A DNA stretch of 64,000 nucleotides from Sulfobacillus thermosulfidooxidans DSM 9293 (GCF_900176145.1 NZ_FWWY01000001.1:1039819-1103818); one strand, 5' to 3'; positions 44,715 through 53,735 are shown, numbered from the stretch's first letter. Notes: a model not told the origin generated them from the sequence alone. Program-made: numbers and translations.

Positions 44715-46025
44715 CTAAAAAACAGCGAACGATTTTTGGTCTTTACGAGGATGAGCCCCATGGTATAACGCACGCCCAATATCACACGTTGCGACCTCCG
44801 CTGCGAACATGGCTCCCCGAAACACACCGGTCCAGCCCCAACCTAAACTCACCGTCCCAACAGCGATAGCAGCAAAATAGAGGAGAAAGGCGTAATGATC
44901 TCGGGATTCGTTGACCAATTCTTGCACACGAGGCGGGCGGCCGGTACCAAGTCGCGTCCCAAAGTGGGTGAGCCATGTTAAAAAGGGCACAATTTTATAG
45001 AGTTGGGTGAGAACCAGCCCACCAAGCCATCCATAAACGGCGAGAAAGGCCAGTGCTATATCCCAGCGTGTGACCATGCCACCCAAACGGACTAAAAGCC
45101 CCCCCAACACGACCAGCACAAGAAATCCCAGCGGAATCACGGCGTAGCGGGTATTGAGTTCCAAATGGCGCCGCTTGCGCTGACGAAATAATACACGCAT
45201 ATCCCACAAATAGGATACTAAGCCCAGTAGAATCAGAAACCATCCGACCTGGGCAACCACATTAGTCCCAAGCCACCGCGCCACCCACACGGTCATTATG
45301 CCAATGCTCGTCGCCACATACGCCGTCCATCCCCAAAGCCCTTGGCGCTCTTCGGAGAGCGTAAACATGGCAAACAGTTTATAAGACACGCCCATAGCCG
45401 TGAGCGTCAGCCAGCCTGCCACGCCACCCACGACGTGCGCCGCCAGTCCTCTGCCGCCCATGACTTGTACTTGTTGCGGCGTAAACCATGTCGGCACCGC
45501 TAAGGATAAAGCCAAAAACAGACCGGCCAGCACCGTAAGCATTACAAAAAAGAGGCCCGATGCGACAAACCATGTCGAAAGCGTCCACGGCCAAGCCCGC
45601 CCCATTGTGACCCACATATTCATCACGGCCAAAACCACACCCACCACGACAAGCGCCCCACCCATAGGTAAAATCCATGGAATGGGTGGAAAAATTCCGC
45701 CAGGCACGGTTCCCGGCAATGCTAAAAATCCCGCAATCATGCCGAACAGCCCAAGACTGACCAAAATTAGTGTAAAACCGGATAACACCGGATATGCCAA
45801 ATCTTTTTTAGTTAAAACTGGGACGAATTGGTGCAAAGCGCCTAACATCACGAGTGTTAAAAAACCTATGGTCGTCAAGTGCACCGCGACTAACACACCC
45901 GCATTGCCGATATTCGCAAGAGGACTGGCCCACTTTGTGGTCAAAATTCCCTCGGCTAAAACTAATGATGCCACTGCCACAGCAAAATATTGCATAATCC
46001 ACCGCGATCCTTGAACTCGTCGCAT
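44715..46025 (-). CDS. Polytopic membrane protein, NnrS/heme-copper-oxidase subunit I-like (A)
   Basis: 436 residues with about 12 hydrophobic segments. Histidines lie within or at the ends of helices: LVAVHLTTIGFLTLVMLGALHQFVPV, GLAAHVVGGVAGWLTLTAM and YKIVPFLTWLTHFG. This arrangement suggests heme or copper binding as in NnrS and short COX1-like proteins. A divergent paralogue is at 47303-48562. An AGAAGG site precedes the ATG. A CRP/FNR-type palindrome lies in the divergent promoter region shared with the SufT-like gene. A role in nitric oxide or respiratory metabolism is inferred. Confidence 0.6.
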   Translation of the reverse strand: MRRVQGSRWIMQYFAVAVASLVLAEGILTTKWASPLANIGNAGVLVAVHLTTIGFLTLVMLGALHQFVPVLTKKDLAYPVLSGFTLILVSLGLFGMIAGFLALPGTVPGGIFPPIPWILPMGGALVVVGVVLAVMNMWVTMGRAWPWTLSTWFVASGLFFVMLTVLAGLFLALSLAVPTWFTPQQVQVMGGRGLAAHVVGGVAGWLTLTAMGVSYKLFAMFTLSEERQGLWGWTAYVATSIGIMTVWVARWLGTNVVAQVGWFLILLGLVSYLWDMRVLFRQRKRRHLELNTRYAVIPLGFLVLVVLGGLLVRLGGMVTRWDIALAFLAVYGWLGGLVLTQLYKIVPFLTWLTHFGTRLGTGRPPRVQELVNESRDHYAFLLYFAAIAVGTVSLGWGWTGVFRGAMFAAEVATCDIGRALYHGAHPRKDQKSFAVF

Positions 46026-46113
46026 AGCTTGCCTTCTTTCGTATGTTCAATGGGTCGACACCCACTGGGGCGTTGCCCTTGAATTTAAAGTAATTCAAGA
46101 GCAGCACGCGCAC

Positions 46114-46129
46114 CGTGATCACGATCACA
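46114..46129. promoter_or_regulatory. CRP/FNR-type operator between divergent genes
   Basis: CGTGATCACGATCACA fits TGTGA-N6-TCACA on both strands with one mismatch. It shares CGTGATCA and TCACA with the site at 49132-49147 upstream of the DUF2249 gene, and a CRP/FNR regulator gene is only 400 bases away. Confidence 0.6.
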
Positions 46130-46209
46130 AGCACGTCATTCAGACCTTGACATAATGAAATCCAAGACGAAAGAGAGCACGACGACCTTATCGCGAAGGA
46201 GAACTCGAC

Positions 46210-46484
46210 ATGTCTTTGACTCCTGCCATCATCCTCGAAGCCTTAAAAACGGTGAATGATCCGGAACTGGGATACAATATTGTCGATCTGGGGTTAGTCT
46301 ATGCGGTAACCATTGAGAGGCAACCGTTCATGTAAAGATGACGATGACAACGCCTGGATGCCCCACGAGTCAATTTATCCAAGAAGGTGCCCGCCAATGT
46401 TTGTTAGCCTTACCACCCGAGGTTAACGCTGTGACAGTCGATATTGTCTGGTCTCCACCTTGGGATCCCTCCATGATGACCTAA
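46210..46484 (+). pseudogene. SufT/MIP18-type (DUF59) Fe-S assembly gene, frameshifted
   Basis: From the ATG at 46210 the frame reads LTPAIILEALKTVNDPELG and YNIVDLGLVYAVTIE, the DUF59 start, then hits a stop near 46334. In another frame from about 46326 the family continues as VHVKMTMTTPGCPTSQFIQE (with the conserved Cys), then VTVDIVWSPPWDPSMM. One missing base near 46310-46326 explains the break. DUF59 proteins help Fe-S cluster maturation. It is convergent with the CRP/FNR gene. Could be a true lesion or a sequence error. Confidence 0.72.
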
Positions 46485-46507
46485 GACGCGAAAAGTCTTT
46501 TGGGACT

Positions 46508-47173
46508 CTAATCTCGATCTTTATCCACTACGGCAATCCATTGCTGCAGCTTGGCCGCATCGGTCACTTCAAGCATCCCATGGTGCGAATGGATAACGCC
46601 ATCGCGGGCAAGTGCGTGAATCGCCCGTGTCACGGTTTCCCGACGGGTTCCAATCAACCGGGCGACATCTTCATGGGTCAAATTAATCATGCGTCCCATG
46701 CGGATAAACAAGGTCCATATAACCGAAGCGACTTGGTTAACCATTGGTAATCCTTTACGATCGGCGATGGACTCTTGGATGAATCGCAGACGTTCGGCCA
46801 ACACCCGACTAATTTCAAGGCCAAATGACGGGATCTCTTGATGCAGCCGCAGCACCGTATTGCGTGCAATCCAGCCCATCACGGTGGGTGTTGATAACGC
46901 CCGTGCCGACGCAGGATAGCCGCTTTGATCCCAAAGACCTGCAATCCCGACAATATCGCCCAAAATCCACACACCCGTCGTGGTTAATTGACCTTCGAAT
47001 CCGACGCGCTCCATCGCCACCCGCCCTTCGAGGACAAACCACAATCCTGACGTCGGCTCGCCTTGTTCAAAAACACGGTTGCCCGCCTGATAATGACGCA
47101 TCACAAGGATCTCGGACAATGTCGATTCCGGAATTAATTGAAGTAGGGGCACATCAGCGCACTTACCAGTCAT
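46508..47173 (-). CDS. CRP/FNR-family transcriptional regulator
   Basis: 221 residues from the ATG at 47173 (GGGAGGG upstream). cNMP-binding-like beta-roll (GNRVFEQGEPTSGLWFVLEGRV), a long dimer helix, and a C-terminal HTH with LTHEDVARLIGTRRETVTRAIHAL. There is no N-terminal Cys cluster as in FNR, so an O2-labile 4Fe-4S is unlikely; heme, NO or metabolite sensing is possible. It lies between the two membrane-protein genes and is the obvious candidate to bind the palindromes at 46114 and 49122. Confidence 0.85.
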   Translation of the reverse strand: MTGKCADVPLLQLIPESTLSEILVMRHYQAGNRVFEQGEPTSGLWFVLEGRVAMERVGFEGQLTTTGVWILGDIVGIAGLWDQSGYPASARALSTPTVMGWIARNTVLRLHQEIPSFGLEISRVLAERLRFIQESIADRKGLPMVNQVASVIWTLFIRMGRMINLTHEDVARLIGTRRETVTRAIHALARDGVIHSHHGMLEVTDAAKLQQWIAVVDKDRD

Positions 47174-47302
47174 GGCGTCCCTCCCTATGCCCGATATTAT
47201 ACGCGTCATAAAGCGAGTGGCAATCTGTATAGGCTCAACATCCCGTCCCTTGTGCGCGTGCCCATGGCCGATTGTGTTAGCAAAGGCGATCCGTGGACAC
47301 CC

Positions 47303-48562
47303 TTACGCCTTTGCTTCACGTGCCTTGGAAGCGTGTCCTATTGCCACAACTATATTAATCACCTGCGTAGCAAGCAACCCCAGCGCCACAACGCCGCTCG
47401 CTGACACCATAGCGCTATAGTGGCCGTCCCATCCGATCAGGCTTAACAGCGCTCCCGTAACCCCTAGAACAGCGACCACAATGGGTTGGCGAGGAGAATA
47501 CATCATTTGAGCCAAAAAGAAAGCCTTAAACGCAGGACCAGGCAGTTTATTCGATACGACTAAAGCCACCATAAAGGGAATTATCCGGGATTGATAACTA
47601 AAGATTAGAATAAGAAACCCCCAAAACGCCATAATCACAGCCAAAGGGTTAAGCCATATCTCTAATACGGAAGACACGAGCAATAGAACCCAAGCGGTTC
47701 CCACCCCCACAAACACCCAATCAAATGCCTTCCCCCGCCGTACCGTACGTACAAGCTGCGCGATAGATCCCAACACCGCCCCCATCCAGACTACGGCCCC
47801 AAACCGCATGACCAGCGAAGAGGTCAAAAGCGACGCCCATACCATCAGTGTTCCTACTCCCCCTAAAACAATCGGAATAACTGATCGGGTGCGTTCGGAT
47901 TTAGACATCGAAAACATTGGGTTCAGCTTTAATTGCACACTCAACACTAAAAGACCCAGCCAAGACCCTAGAGCTGTCGCGATATGTACACGCAGCACTT
48001 GATATTCAGGCCACCATCCCAAGAAAGACAAAGCCATAAACAAACCCAGCACCCACGTCGCGTTAAACCCCAAAATGGCACCTTGAATGCCTCGATACAC
48101 ACTGACCTGGACTTTCTCGGATCGCGTCATTTGTCCCCATAGCGCCATCGACCACAACACAATGGCAACGGCTAAGATGCCTCCACTTAGCGCCAACACA
48201 CGCCAGTCATCGAACATCAATCCCCACGCAAAAACGATGACACCGGTGAGATACACAAGAAAATGGAAGACAGTACGGCGAAAAGATAGGGGTGGCACAT
48301 CAAACACCACCGGAATCCACTGTGTCAAGATGCCTTGAGCCGTCATGGACAAAAATCCTAGCGTAAAAAAGTGAATGGCCATAATCACGTGCGGATCACC
48401 TGCACGTCCCAGAGCAATAGGCCGCCCCAGTACGATAACGCCTATCGCCGCCAAGATGAAAAATCCATATCCCGTGCCCATGTAAAGCAACGGCGCCGTA
48501 ATTCGCGGGGCCTGCGCGATATTGATACTCGGTTTATAACGCGCTGTTTCGGACAAGTCCAT
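47303..48562 (-). CDS. Polytopic membrane protein, NnrS/heme-copper-oxidase subunit I-like (B)
   Basis: 419 residues with about 12 hydrophobic segments. DPHVIMAIHFFTLGFLSMTAQG and ILTQWIPVV in the N-terminal third and LRVHIATALGSWLGLLVLSVQLKL in the middle parallel the His-bearing helices of paralogue A, and YQSRIIPFMVALVVS corresponds to its YKIVPFLTWL. GGAGG precedes the ATG. It begins 12 bases after the DUF2249 gene and is transcribed with it. Function is inferred only. Confidence 0.6.
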   Translation of the reverse strand: MDLSETARYKPSINIAQAPRITAPLLYMGTGYGFFILAAIGVIVLGRPIALGRAGDPHVIMAIHFFTLGFLSMTAQGILTQWIPVVFDVPPLSFRRTVFHFLVYLTGVIVFAWGLMFDDWRVLALSGGILAVAIVLWSMALWGQMTRSEKVQVSVYRGIQGAILGFNATWVLGLFMALSFLGWWPEYQVLRVHIATALGSWLGLLVLSVQLKLNPMFSMSKSERTRSVIPIVLGGVGTLMVWASLLTSSLVMRFGAVVWMGAVLGSIAQLVRTVRRGKAFDWVFVGVGTAWVLLLVSSVLEIWLNPLAVIMAFWGFLILIFSYQSRIIPFMVALVVSNKLPGPAFKAFFLAQMMYSPRQPIVVAVLGVTGALLSLIGWDGHYSAMVSASGVVALGLLATQVINIVVAIGHASKAREAKA

Positions 48563-48574
48563 CCCCGTTTCCTC

Positions 48575-49078
48575 CTATTTGACTTTCAAAATTTTAACAA
48601 TGACTGAATCATCAGGTCCTGCAATGATTTCGTAAGGAAATCCCTCCTCATCAAGCTGACCCAGCAAGAATATCGGTACGCGGTCGTTGTGAATCACAAG
48701 GACGGACCCTGTGGGTATAGCCGCCAACGCTTCCCATGTCCGCTGCATCGGTTCAGGTGGCAAAAAACCTCTATTGTCTAAAAACTCTTCTGGTCCTACA
48801 ACGGGTACGACGGTATCACATTCTTGGCTTGGTGGCATTTCTGTCATCGGCGCCGATACATCCGGGGTAAAGATTGTGATAATCATTCTGCTGGCATGCT
48901 CCTGACGGACTGTATAACCACGCCGCTTCATTTGGGAGATTAGTGGTCGCGGACTGAATGTCGACCGCACTACCAAAGATTGTCCAGGTTGTAACGTGTC
49001 GACCGCTGTCATCACTGCACTAAATAATCCTAGCCCTTGCTTAAGGAGACTTTTTACTTCAATCACTATCGGTTCCAT
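48575..49078 (-). CDS. Tandem DUF2249 protein
   Basis: 167 residues forming two TusA-like DUF2249 domains. The first is at about 1-72 (LQPGQSLVVRSTFSPRPLISQMKRRGYT), the second at about 100-167 (IPTGSVLVIHNDRVPIFLLGQLDEEGFPYEII), joined by an acidic Pro-rich linker. Such proteins often accompany hemerythrin, NnrS and nitric-oxide genes. GGGAGG precedes the ATG. It is the first gene of the operon with membrane protein B, under the perfect palindrome at 49122-49148. Confidence 0.75.
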   Translation of the reverse strand: MEPIVIEVKSLLKQGLGLFSAVMTAVDTLQPGQSLVVRSTFSPRPLISQMKRRGYTVRQEHASRMIITIFTPDVSAPMTEMPPSQECDTVVPVVGPEEFLDNRGFLPPEPMQRTWEALAAIPTGSVLVIHNDRVPIFLLGQLDEEGFPYEIIAGPDDSVIVKILKVK

Positions 49079-49121
49079 GGGACCTTTCCTCCCTTCATGC
49101 CCTCAGTCTATCTTGTTCATG

Positions 49122-49148
49122 CCGTGATCATTGTGACAATGATCACGG
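49122..49148. promoter_or_regulatory. Perfect 13-1-13 palindrome, CRP/FNR-type operator of the DUF2249 operon
   Basis: CCGTGATCATTGT, one central G, ACAATGATCACGG. Within it TGTGA-CAATGA-TCACG (49132-49147) fits the CRP-type spacing and resembles the site at 46114-46129. It lies about 45 bases upstream of the DUF2249 start. Confidence 0.7.
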
Positions 49149-49675
49149 GACTGGCGGCGGTTCCAAAAGAAACCAGCGAGAAATACTCTATGTTTTCATA
49201 ATCACCATGAAAGATTCTTGAGACTGCTAAACCTCTCATGGGTTAAGAGGAAAGATGGTTCGATGAGTCGGCAATGCATTGAAATGCATGCAAACAACAG
49301 TGTCCAAGAAGCTAGATACATAAAAAGGCAATGGGCTGCACGCCGTCATCCACTCAATCTGTCTATGATCTGTCTATAATGTTACGTACGGTACAAGAGG
49401 CTACGCACGCGACCCACAATTCATGAACCCGGTGGGTACAAAATGAATGCGAAAGACATGATTAGGGGAAAAGATCTGCCGAAGGTCATGCATCACAATT
49501 GGCTGCAGAAAGGATTCATTCATGGGGGTATGGTCGAGTTTTCGGGGACCATCTCGCTGTTTTAAGTCATTACTGACTCACACTGAACGTTGACGTTTTC
49601 TATCATTATCTTGTGTTATTTTTAAAATTGAGGTTAGTTGGCGTTAACTCGTACGCGTGCAACGAAGGAGTGTCC
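49149..49675. other. Intergenic between divergent units
   Basis: About 530 bases with no gene. TATAAT at 49375-49380 follows a short direct repeat (TCTGTCTAT), a possible rightward promoter without a clear -35. Confidence 0.35.
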
Positions 49676-50197
49676 ATGGGTGCCTACATCGATCGCCTAC
49701 GCCTAATCTCCGTGGGTTTAATAACCGCAGGCGCTGTCGCCTATGTACTCACGCTGATTGGAATATCCGCCGTGCCGGCCAGTATGGGATGTATCTCGGC
49801 ATTCTTCATTTGGGCCGTACTCGCGGAGCATTGGCCTGCAGTTCCCGGCCATTCGTGGTTTGCAATACTTAGATCGCCTTCGATTCCTCAGTCTTAGCCA
49901 GAGCTTATTCGTCGGCTGCTGCGAACGGGAAGTCCCGATGCCTTACGTCATGCCCGACAGCCTGTCTTGGAGGCCACGAAACGTCTTGAACGATGGCTCT
50001 ACCGGACCATTCAATGGAGCGCGTCCCTGGCACTAGTTGTCGTCATCAACGGTCTTTGGCTATTCCATCACCAAGTACCCGTAAGAACCGTATGGAGTCT
50101 CGGAATAATGGCCCTTGGAGTTGTAGTGCAAGCAACTTGGCAACTCTGGTTTCTCAACCGGATACGATACATTCGTCGTCACTACGGAGCATCCTAA
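49676..50197 (+). pseudogene. Small membrane protein interrupted by an in-frame UAG
   Basis: From the ATG at 49676 (AAGGAG 5 bases upstream) the frame encodes two hydrophobic helices, then meets TAG at 49895-49897. The same frame continues open for 99 codons: PELIRRLLRTGSPDALRHAR, a linker, then two more hydrophobic helices (SLALVVVINGLWLF; WSLGIMALGVVVQATWQLWF). Read through, it is one roughly 173-residue four-helix protein. It could be a premature stop, or two ORFs of which the second may restart at the codons near 49967. The family is not recognised. Confidence 0.5.
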
Positions 50198-50370
50198 ATA
50201 AGAATAATTAAGAGTAATCGACCATCCGGTTCGACTTCAGCTAACTACGATTGACTGTACTCCAACCGGCGTGATGACCGTAACCAAATATTATTAAGGA
50301 GTATCAACAAGGTGATCCAAGATACGGAAACGTTCTTCATGAGTTTCAGACCCATCTGTAGCGTTTTCCT

Positions 50371-51783
50371 TCAAGATTTTGGAGTCGGTCCCCCTAAAAA
50401 CTTCAGGGCTTGTGGAATGCGGCCGATCCCTTGCGGATAATCGAAAACATTTAACGGGTCGTAGTGTTGCTTGACGTCCATTAACCGAGCAATATTGTCA
50501 TCGTAGTAGGCCCTGGGCCAATCCACAATATTGGCATCGCAATAATTCACATATGCTCCTCGGGTATAAGGCAGCATCGCCTGCCGAAATGACTCAACCC
50601 AATTGATGTGCGCCTCTGCTTGACTATCCTCGGTCCAATAGGCCTGATATTGCACACTAGCCCGTACTCCCCGTCGATGCGGATCGGCAGTGCCATGATT
50701 GGAAATCAAACTGACAGCTCCGCCGTATCCATCAAATTGCACCAGAGTCGCAGGACCCGGAGTCTGTGAGAGATGATCGACGATAACCTTTAAGGCGTCA
50801 TCGCTAAAGGGTTGATATTGGAACGCCGACGTATTTTTAAACTTGGTTATTTCAGATCCATGAGCTAAAAATTGTGGCATATCCGGTTTAACTCCCCCAA
50901 AATAATAGACGGCTTCTATGAAGGGAACCGTACGGATAATGATGTCGACCGGAGTGACTTCTGCAATCAGCGGAGAAAGAACTGGAGCAAACGCTTCTTG
51001 AGGACCGGTAAACTGCCCGACTACGACAACCTGACCTACCTCTTTTGATGTCAGTTTCAGCAGCGGCACACAACGAAAATCAAGCTTTTCGGGCTCGGCC
51101 CAGTTTTGAAATGCCTTAACCACCCTGGGAAGTTCAGCCCATGGCCACTGTAAATAAAAGATGGTGACATCGGCGACTTTATGGGTTTTAAAATAAAAAT
51201 GGGTAACAATCCCGAAGTTTCCACCTCCGCCACCACGACAGGCCCACATTAAATCTGGATGGTTTTGGTCGTCGACATGCCGCACTTGTCCATCCGCCAG
51301 CACCATATCCAATCCCATAACATTATCGCAGGTCAATCCAAACAGTCGACTAGTCAAACCAAATCCACCACCCAACGTCAGACCCGCAATACCGACAGTC
51401 GGGCAAGTCCCCGCTGGAATTGTGACTCTGCCTTGATTCCACAGTTCTTGATAGACTTTCAATAATGGAACGCCAGCCCCTATCTTTGCAATTCCGGTTT
51501 GCTGATCCAAAACCACCGCATCGATTTGACTAACATCAATAATGAGGCCACCATCAACCAACGAATAGGCTTCATAACTGTGACGGCCGCTGCGGGTGCG
51601 GATGGGAATTTGGTGATCGATGGCCCATTTTACGGCTCGTTGTACATCATCTTCGTCCTGACAAAAATTTATATACCGGGGGGTAAATGGCGGAAATCGC
51701 CGGTTATAGTCTTGACGTGCATCATCGTAACCAGGACTGTGCATATTCAGCACTAGACCCGTTAAAGTCGATACACCTCCCAT
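50371..51783 (-). CDS. FAD-linked oxidoreductase, berberine bridge enzyme type
   Basis: 470 residues from the ATG at 51783 (AAAAGGA 10 bases upstream; the longer frame from 51855 has no site). PCMH FAD domain with SGRHSYE (His for covalent FAD) and AGTCPTVGIAGLTLGGGFG (Cys, the second FAD attachment point), then GGGGGNFGIVTHFYF. The BBE C-terminal segment NYCDANIVDWPRAYYDDNIARL is complete. Such enzymes oxidise sugars, alcohols or secondary metabolites with O2. No signal peptide is seen at this start. It is divergent from the leader/MFS unit. Confidence 0.85.
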   Translation of the reverse strand: MGGVSTLTGLVLNMHSPGYDDARQDYNRRFPPFTPRYINFCQDEDDVQRAVKWAIDHQIPIRTRSGRHSYEAYSLVDGGLIIDVSQIDAVVLDQQTGIAKIGAGVPLLKVYQELWNQGRVTIPAGTCPTVGIAGLTLGGGFGLTSRLFGLTCDNVMGLDMVLADGQVRHVDDQNHPDLMWACRGGGGGNFGIVTHFYFKTHKVADVTIFYLQWPWAELPRVVKAFQNWAEPEKLDFRCVPLLKLTSKEVGQVVVVGQFTGPQEAFAPVLSPLIAEVTPVDIIIRTVPFIEAVYYFGGVKPDMPQFLAHGSEITKFKNTSAFQYQPFSDDALKVIVDHLSQTPGPATLVQFDGYGGAVSLISNHGTADPHRRGVRASVQYQAYWTEDSQAEAHINWVESFRQAMLPYTRGAYVNYCDANIVDWPRAYYDDNIARLMDVKQHYDPLNVFDYPQGIGRIPQALKFLGGPTPKS

Positions 51784-52198
51784 AGAGATCACATCCTTTT
51801 TGTGATCCATGATATGGAAATACAGATTACTGGCCACCACATTCTGATTGTCCATTAATAAAATCTTTTAGGTGTCTTATGAGGGGGCTGTATTTGGACG
51901 GTTTTTCTATAGAAGTTTCGATCTGATATAGGATAATATCTCCAGACATATCCAAAGAGTCTCAATTGAAAAGGTGCCTACTCTTCAGTTTCCTGACAGG
52001 AATCAACACCGCGACATCTCACCGTCAAAAAGATTTCGCTCAACGAACGCTGCCTACGAGTCTTTACGAAAGCCGACCGACTCAGCGTAAGCCAAGAGGC
52101 GAATCGCGGCACGCAGTAATCTTGGCCCTTTTTGCACAAAGATCAAGAAATAGTTTGATATACTTGATGTAAGATTTAATCGAAAGGAGGCCTATGAC
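51784..52198. other. Intergenic with leader-region promoter
   Basis: About 410 bases with no gene. TATACT at 52159-52164 is the best candidate -10 for the leader/MFS transcript; no strong -35 is seen. Confidence 0.3.
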
Positions 52199-52339
52199 AT
52201 GGTGATATTGATGGGAAATATTTCCTTTCCTTATGACCAAGGACATGTCCTAGAGCCTGGTAACGGGATAGAGTGTCCTTTTCCGGGTTTAGGCTCGTCG
52301 GACCGCCACGGGAGGCCTCCTCGCATCCATATGCGATAG
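52199..52339 (+). CDS. Putative leader peptide upstream of an MFS exporter
   Basis: 46 codons from the ATG at 52199, 8 bases after AAAGGAGG (52183-52190). The peptide begins MVILMGNISFPYDQGH and ends RPPRIHMR. An overlapping three-codon frame (M-T-W) starts at 52194. A hairpin TCGCAT/ATGCGA overlaps the leader stop, and a strong terminator lies 10 bases after it, ahead of the MFS gene. This layout is that of ribosome-mediated attenuators of antibiotic-resistance genes; the inducing drug cannot be told. Confidence 0.55.
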   Translation: MVILMGNISFPYDQGHVLEPGNGIECPFPGLGSSDRHGRPPRIHMR

Positions 52340-52349
52340 CTCCTCATCG

Positions 52350-52386
52350 GAATCTCGGGCGACCTCAACCCGAGATTCTTTCTTTT
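52350..52386 (+). terminator. Leader terminator (attenuator) ahead of the MFS gene
   Basis: 10-bp perfect stem GAATCTCGGG / CCCGAGATTC, 9-base loop, then TTTCTTTT. It stands between the leader ORF and the MFS start. CGGGTTTAGG at 52284-52293, inside the leader ORF, can pair with CCTCAACCCG (52363-52372) with one mismatch, a possible antiterminator. Confidence 0.75.
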
Positions 52387-52401
52387 GGGGGGAGACTGAT
52401 C

Positions 52402-53735
52402 GTGGCCCAAAAGCCAAATAATGCGTTGATCGCGTTTTACTTCTTTACCGGTCTCTGGTCTTTCGATGCGACTAATGGCCTGTGGATTCTCTACTTGGTC
52501 CACTGCCACTGGTCCTTATTTCAAATTGGTATGGCGGAAGCAGGATTTCATCTGGTGTCGCTGCTGTCTGATGTACCGACCGGAGCTTTTGCCGATCGGT
52601 TCGGTCGACGTCAGAGTCTCGTGCTTGGTTTGCTAATTTGGACCACGGCTCCCGTGATGACGTTCGTATTTGCACCGCTCAGTGTTGTTTTCGGGGTGTT
52701 TAGCATATCTCTTGGAGCACTCAGTTGGACATTTATTGGCGGTGCTGATCAGGCATTGCTTTATGGATTGACCCAATCGCAACCACTGAGCTACGCGCGG
52801 ATCTATGGTCGTTTGACTGCACTGTCCTTAAGCGCGACAGCTATCGCGATTACTGCAGGAGGGTTTCTTGTGAGTCATGGTGGCTGGATATATCCTTATC
52901 TGCTCACACCAGCGACGAATCTCATAGCGGTGATACCAATTCTGAGTATACCGGAGCCTGAACCTAAGGAGCCGAAATCCGAAACCCGTGTTTTGACAGC
53001 GATACAGCAGGCCGGCCGTATTACGAGTCAGGATGTGACGTTAAGGTGGACCCCTCTGTCAAGACAGATTTTTGACCCCCAAAGTGTGAGACTGGCCTCC
53101 TTCCCTTTTGGTTATCATAGGGGACTTTACCCTCCCGTTTGGCGGGGGCCGCTTATTGGCCCGCCGCCAAACGGGAGGCCCAGCCCGAAGGGCTGTCTGT
53201 CGGGTCTGACCTGAATCCCTGGCCAACATCTCCACGGGTTTTCTTCCCGTCAATCGGGGTCCGGTGCCGGGAGGGGCGAATACCAGGCGGCGGGGGGGTA
53301 GCCACAGGAATCGCGGCAGTGGGCAATATCATTGGCGGGCACCTAGCTTATCGCCATCGTCGTCAACGTTTTGGTTTGGGATTAACCGTCTACGGTTTGG
53401 CACTGGTGGGCTTTGGCGTCTTACCGGTAACAAAAGTGGTGTCAGGATACTTGCTGGGTAATGGTGTCGATGGGATAATTGATCCAATCTATGCAGCGGA
53501 GTTGAACGAGAAGGCGCCAGAGAAATATCGCGCCACTATCTTGTCGTTGCCAGGAACAGGTTTCAGTTTGGGAATGATAATCCTGTTTCCCTTGGCTGGT
53601 TGGTTAATGGCACACGGACAATGGGTCAGCGTGTATGGGACAATAGGCTTGGCATTGTTCTTAATGGGAACCATGGTACTCCTTGGTAATCGACGGAAAA
53701 CATCTCAGAATACACACCCGATGTCTACAAAATAG
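52402..53735 (+). pseudogene. MFS drug-exporter-like gene split by an insertion/replacement
   Basis: Starts at the GTG at 52402 (GGGGGGAG upstream). The first half (TM1-6) is intact: LWSFDATNGLWILYLVHCHW, FADRFGRRQSLVLG, GGADQALLYG, and ends in the central loop at about 53046. Foreign structured sequence follows and shifts the frame. From about 53300 another frame resumes the transporter: GIAAVGNIIGGHLAYRHRRQ, NEKAPEKYRATILSLPGTGFSLG, ending at 53735. About 45 residues (TM7) are lost, so the protein is presumably inactive. Confidence 0.75.
53047..53290. mobile_element. Structured mobile-element remnant inside the MFS gene
   Basis: About 240 bases unrelated to the transporter. It holds a 15-bp perfect stem CCTCCCGTTTGGCGG (53131-53145) / complement (53164-53178), then a second stem CAGCCC/GGGCTG (53181-53195). 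The left boundary reads CTGTCAAGACAGATTTTTGAC, reminiscent of some IS21-type ends (from memory). No transposase is present. Confidence 0.5.

Noticed and set aside
53059-53253. 64-codon open frame on the minus strand in the MFS insert
   Set aside because: It mostly translates the hairpin-forming repeat and shows no family resemblance.
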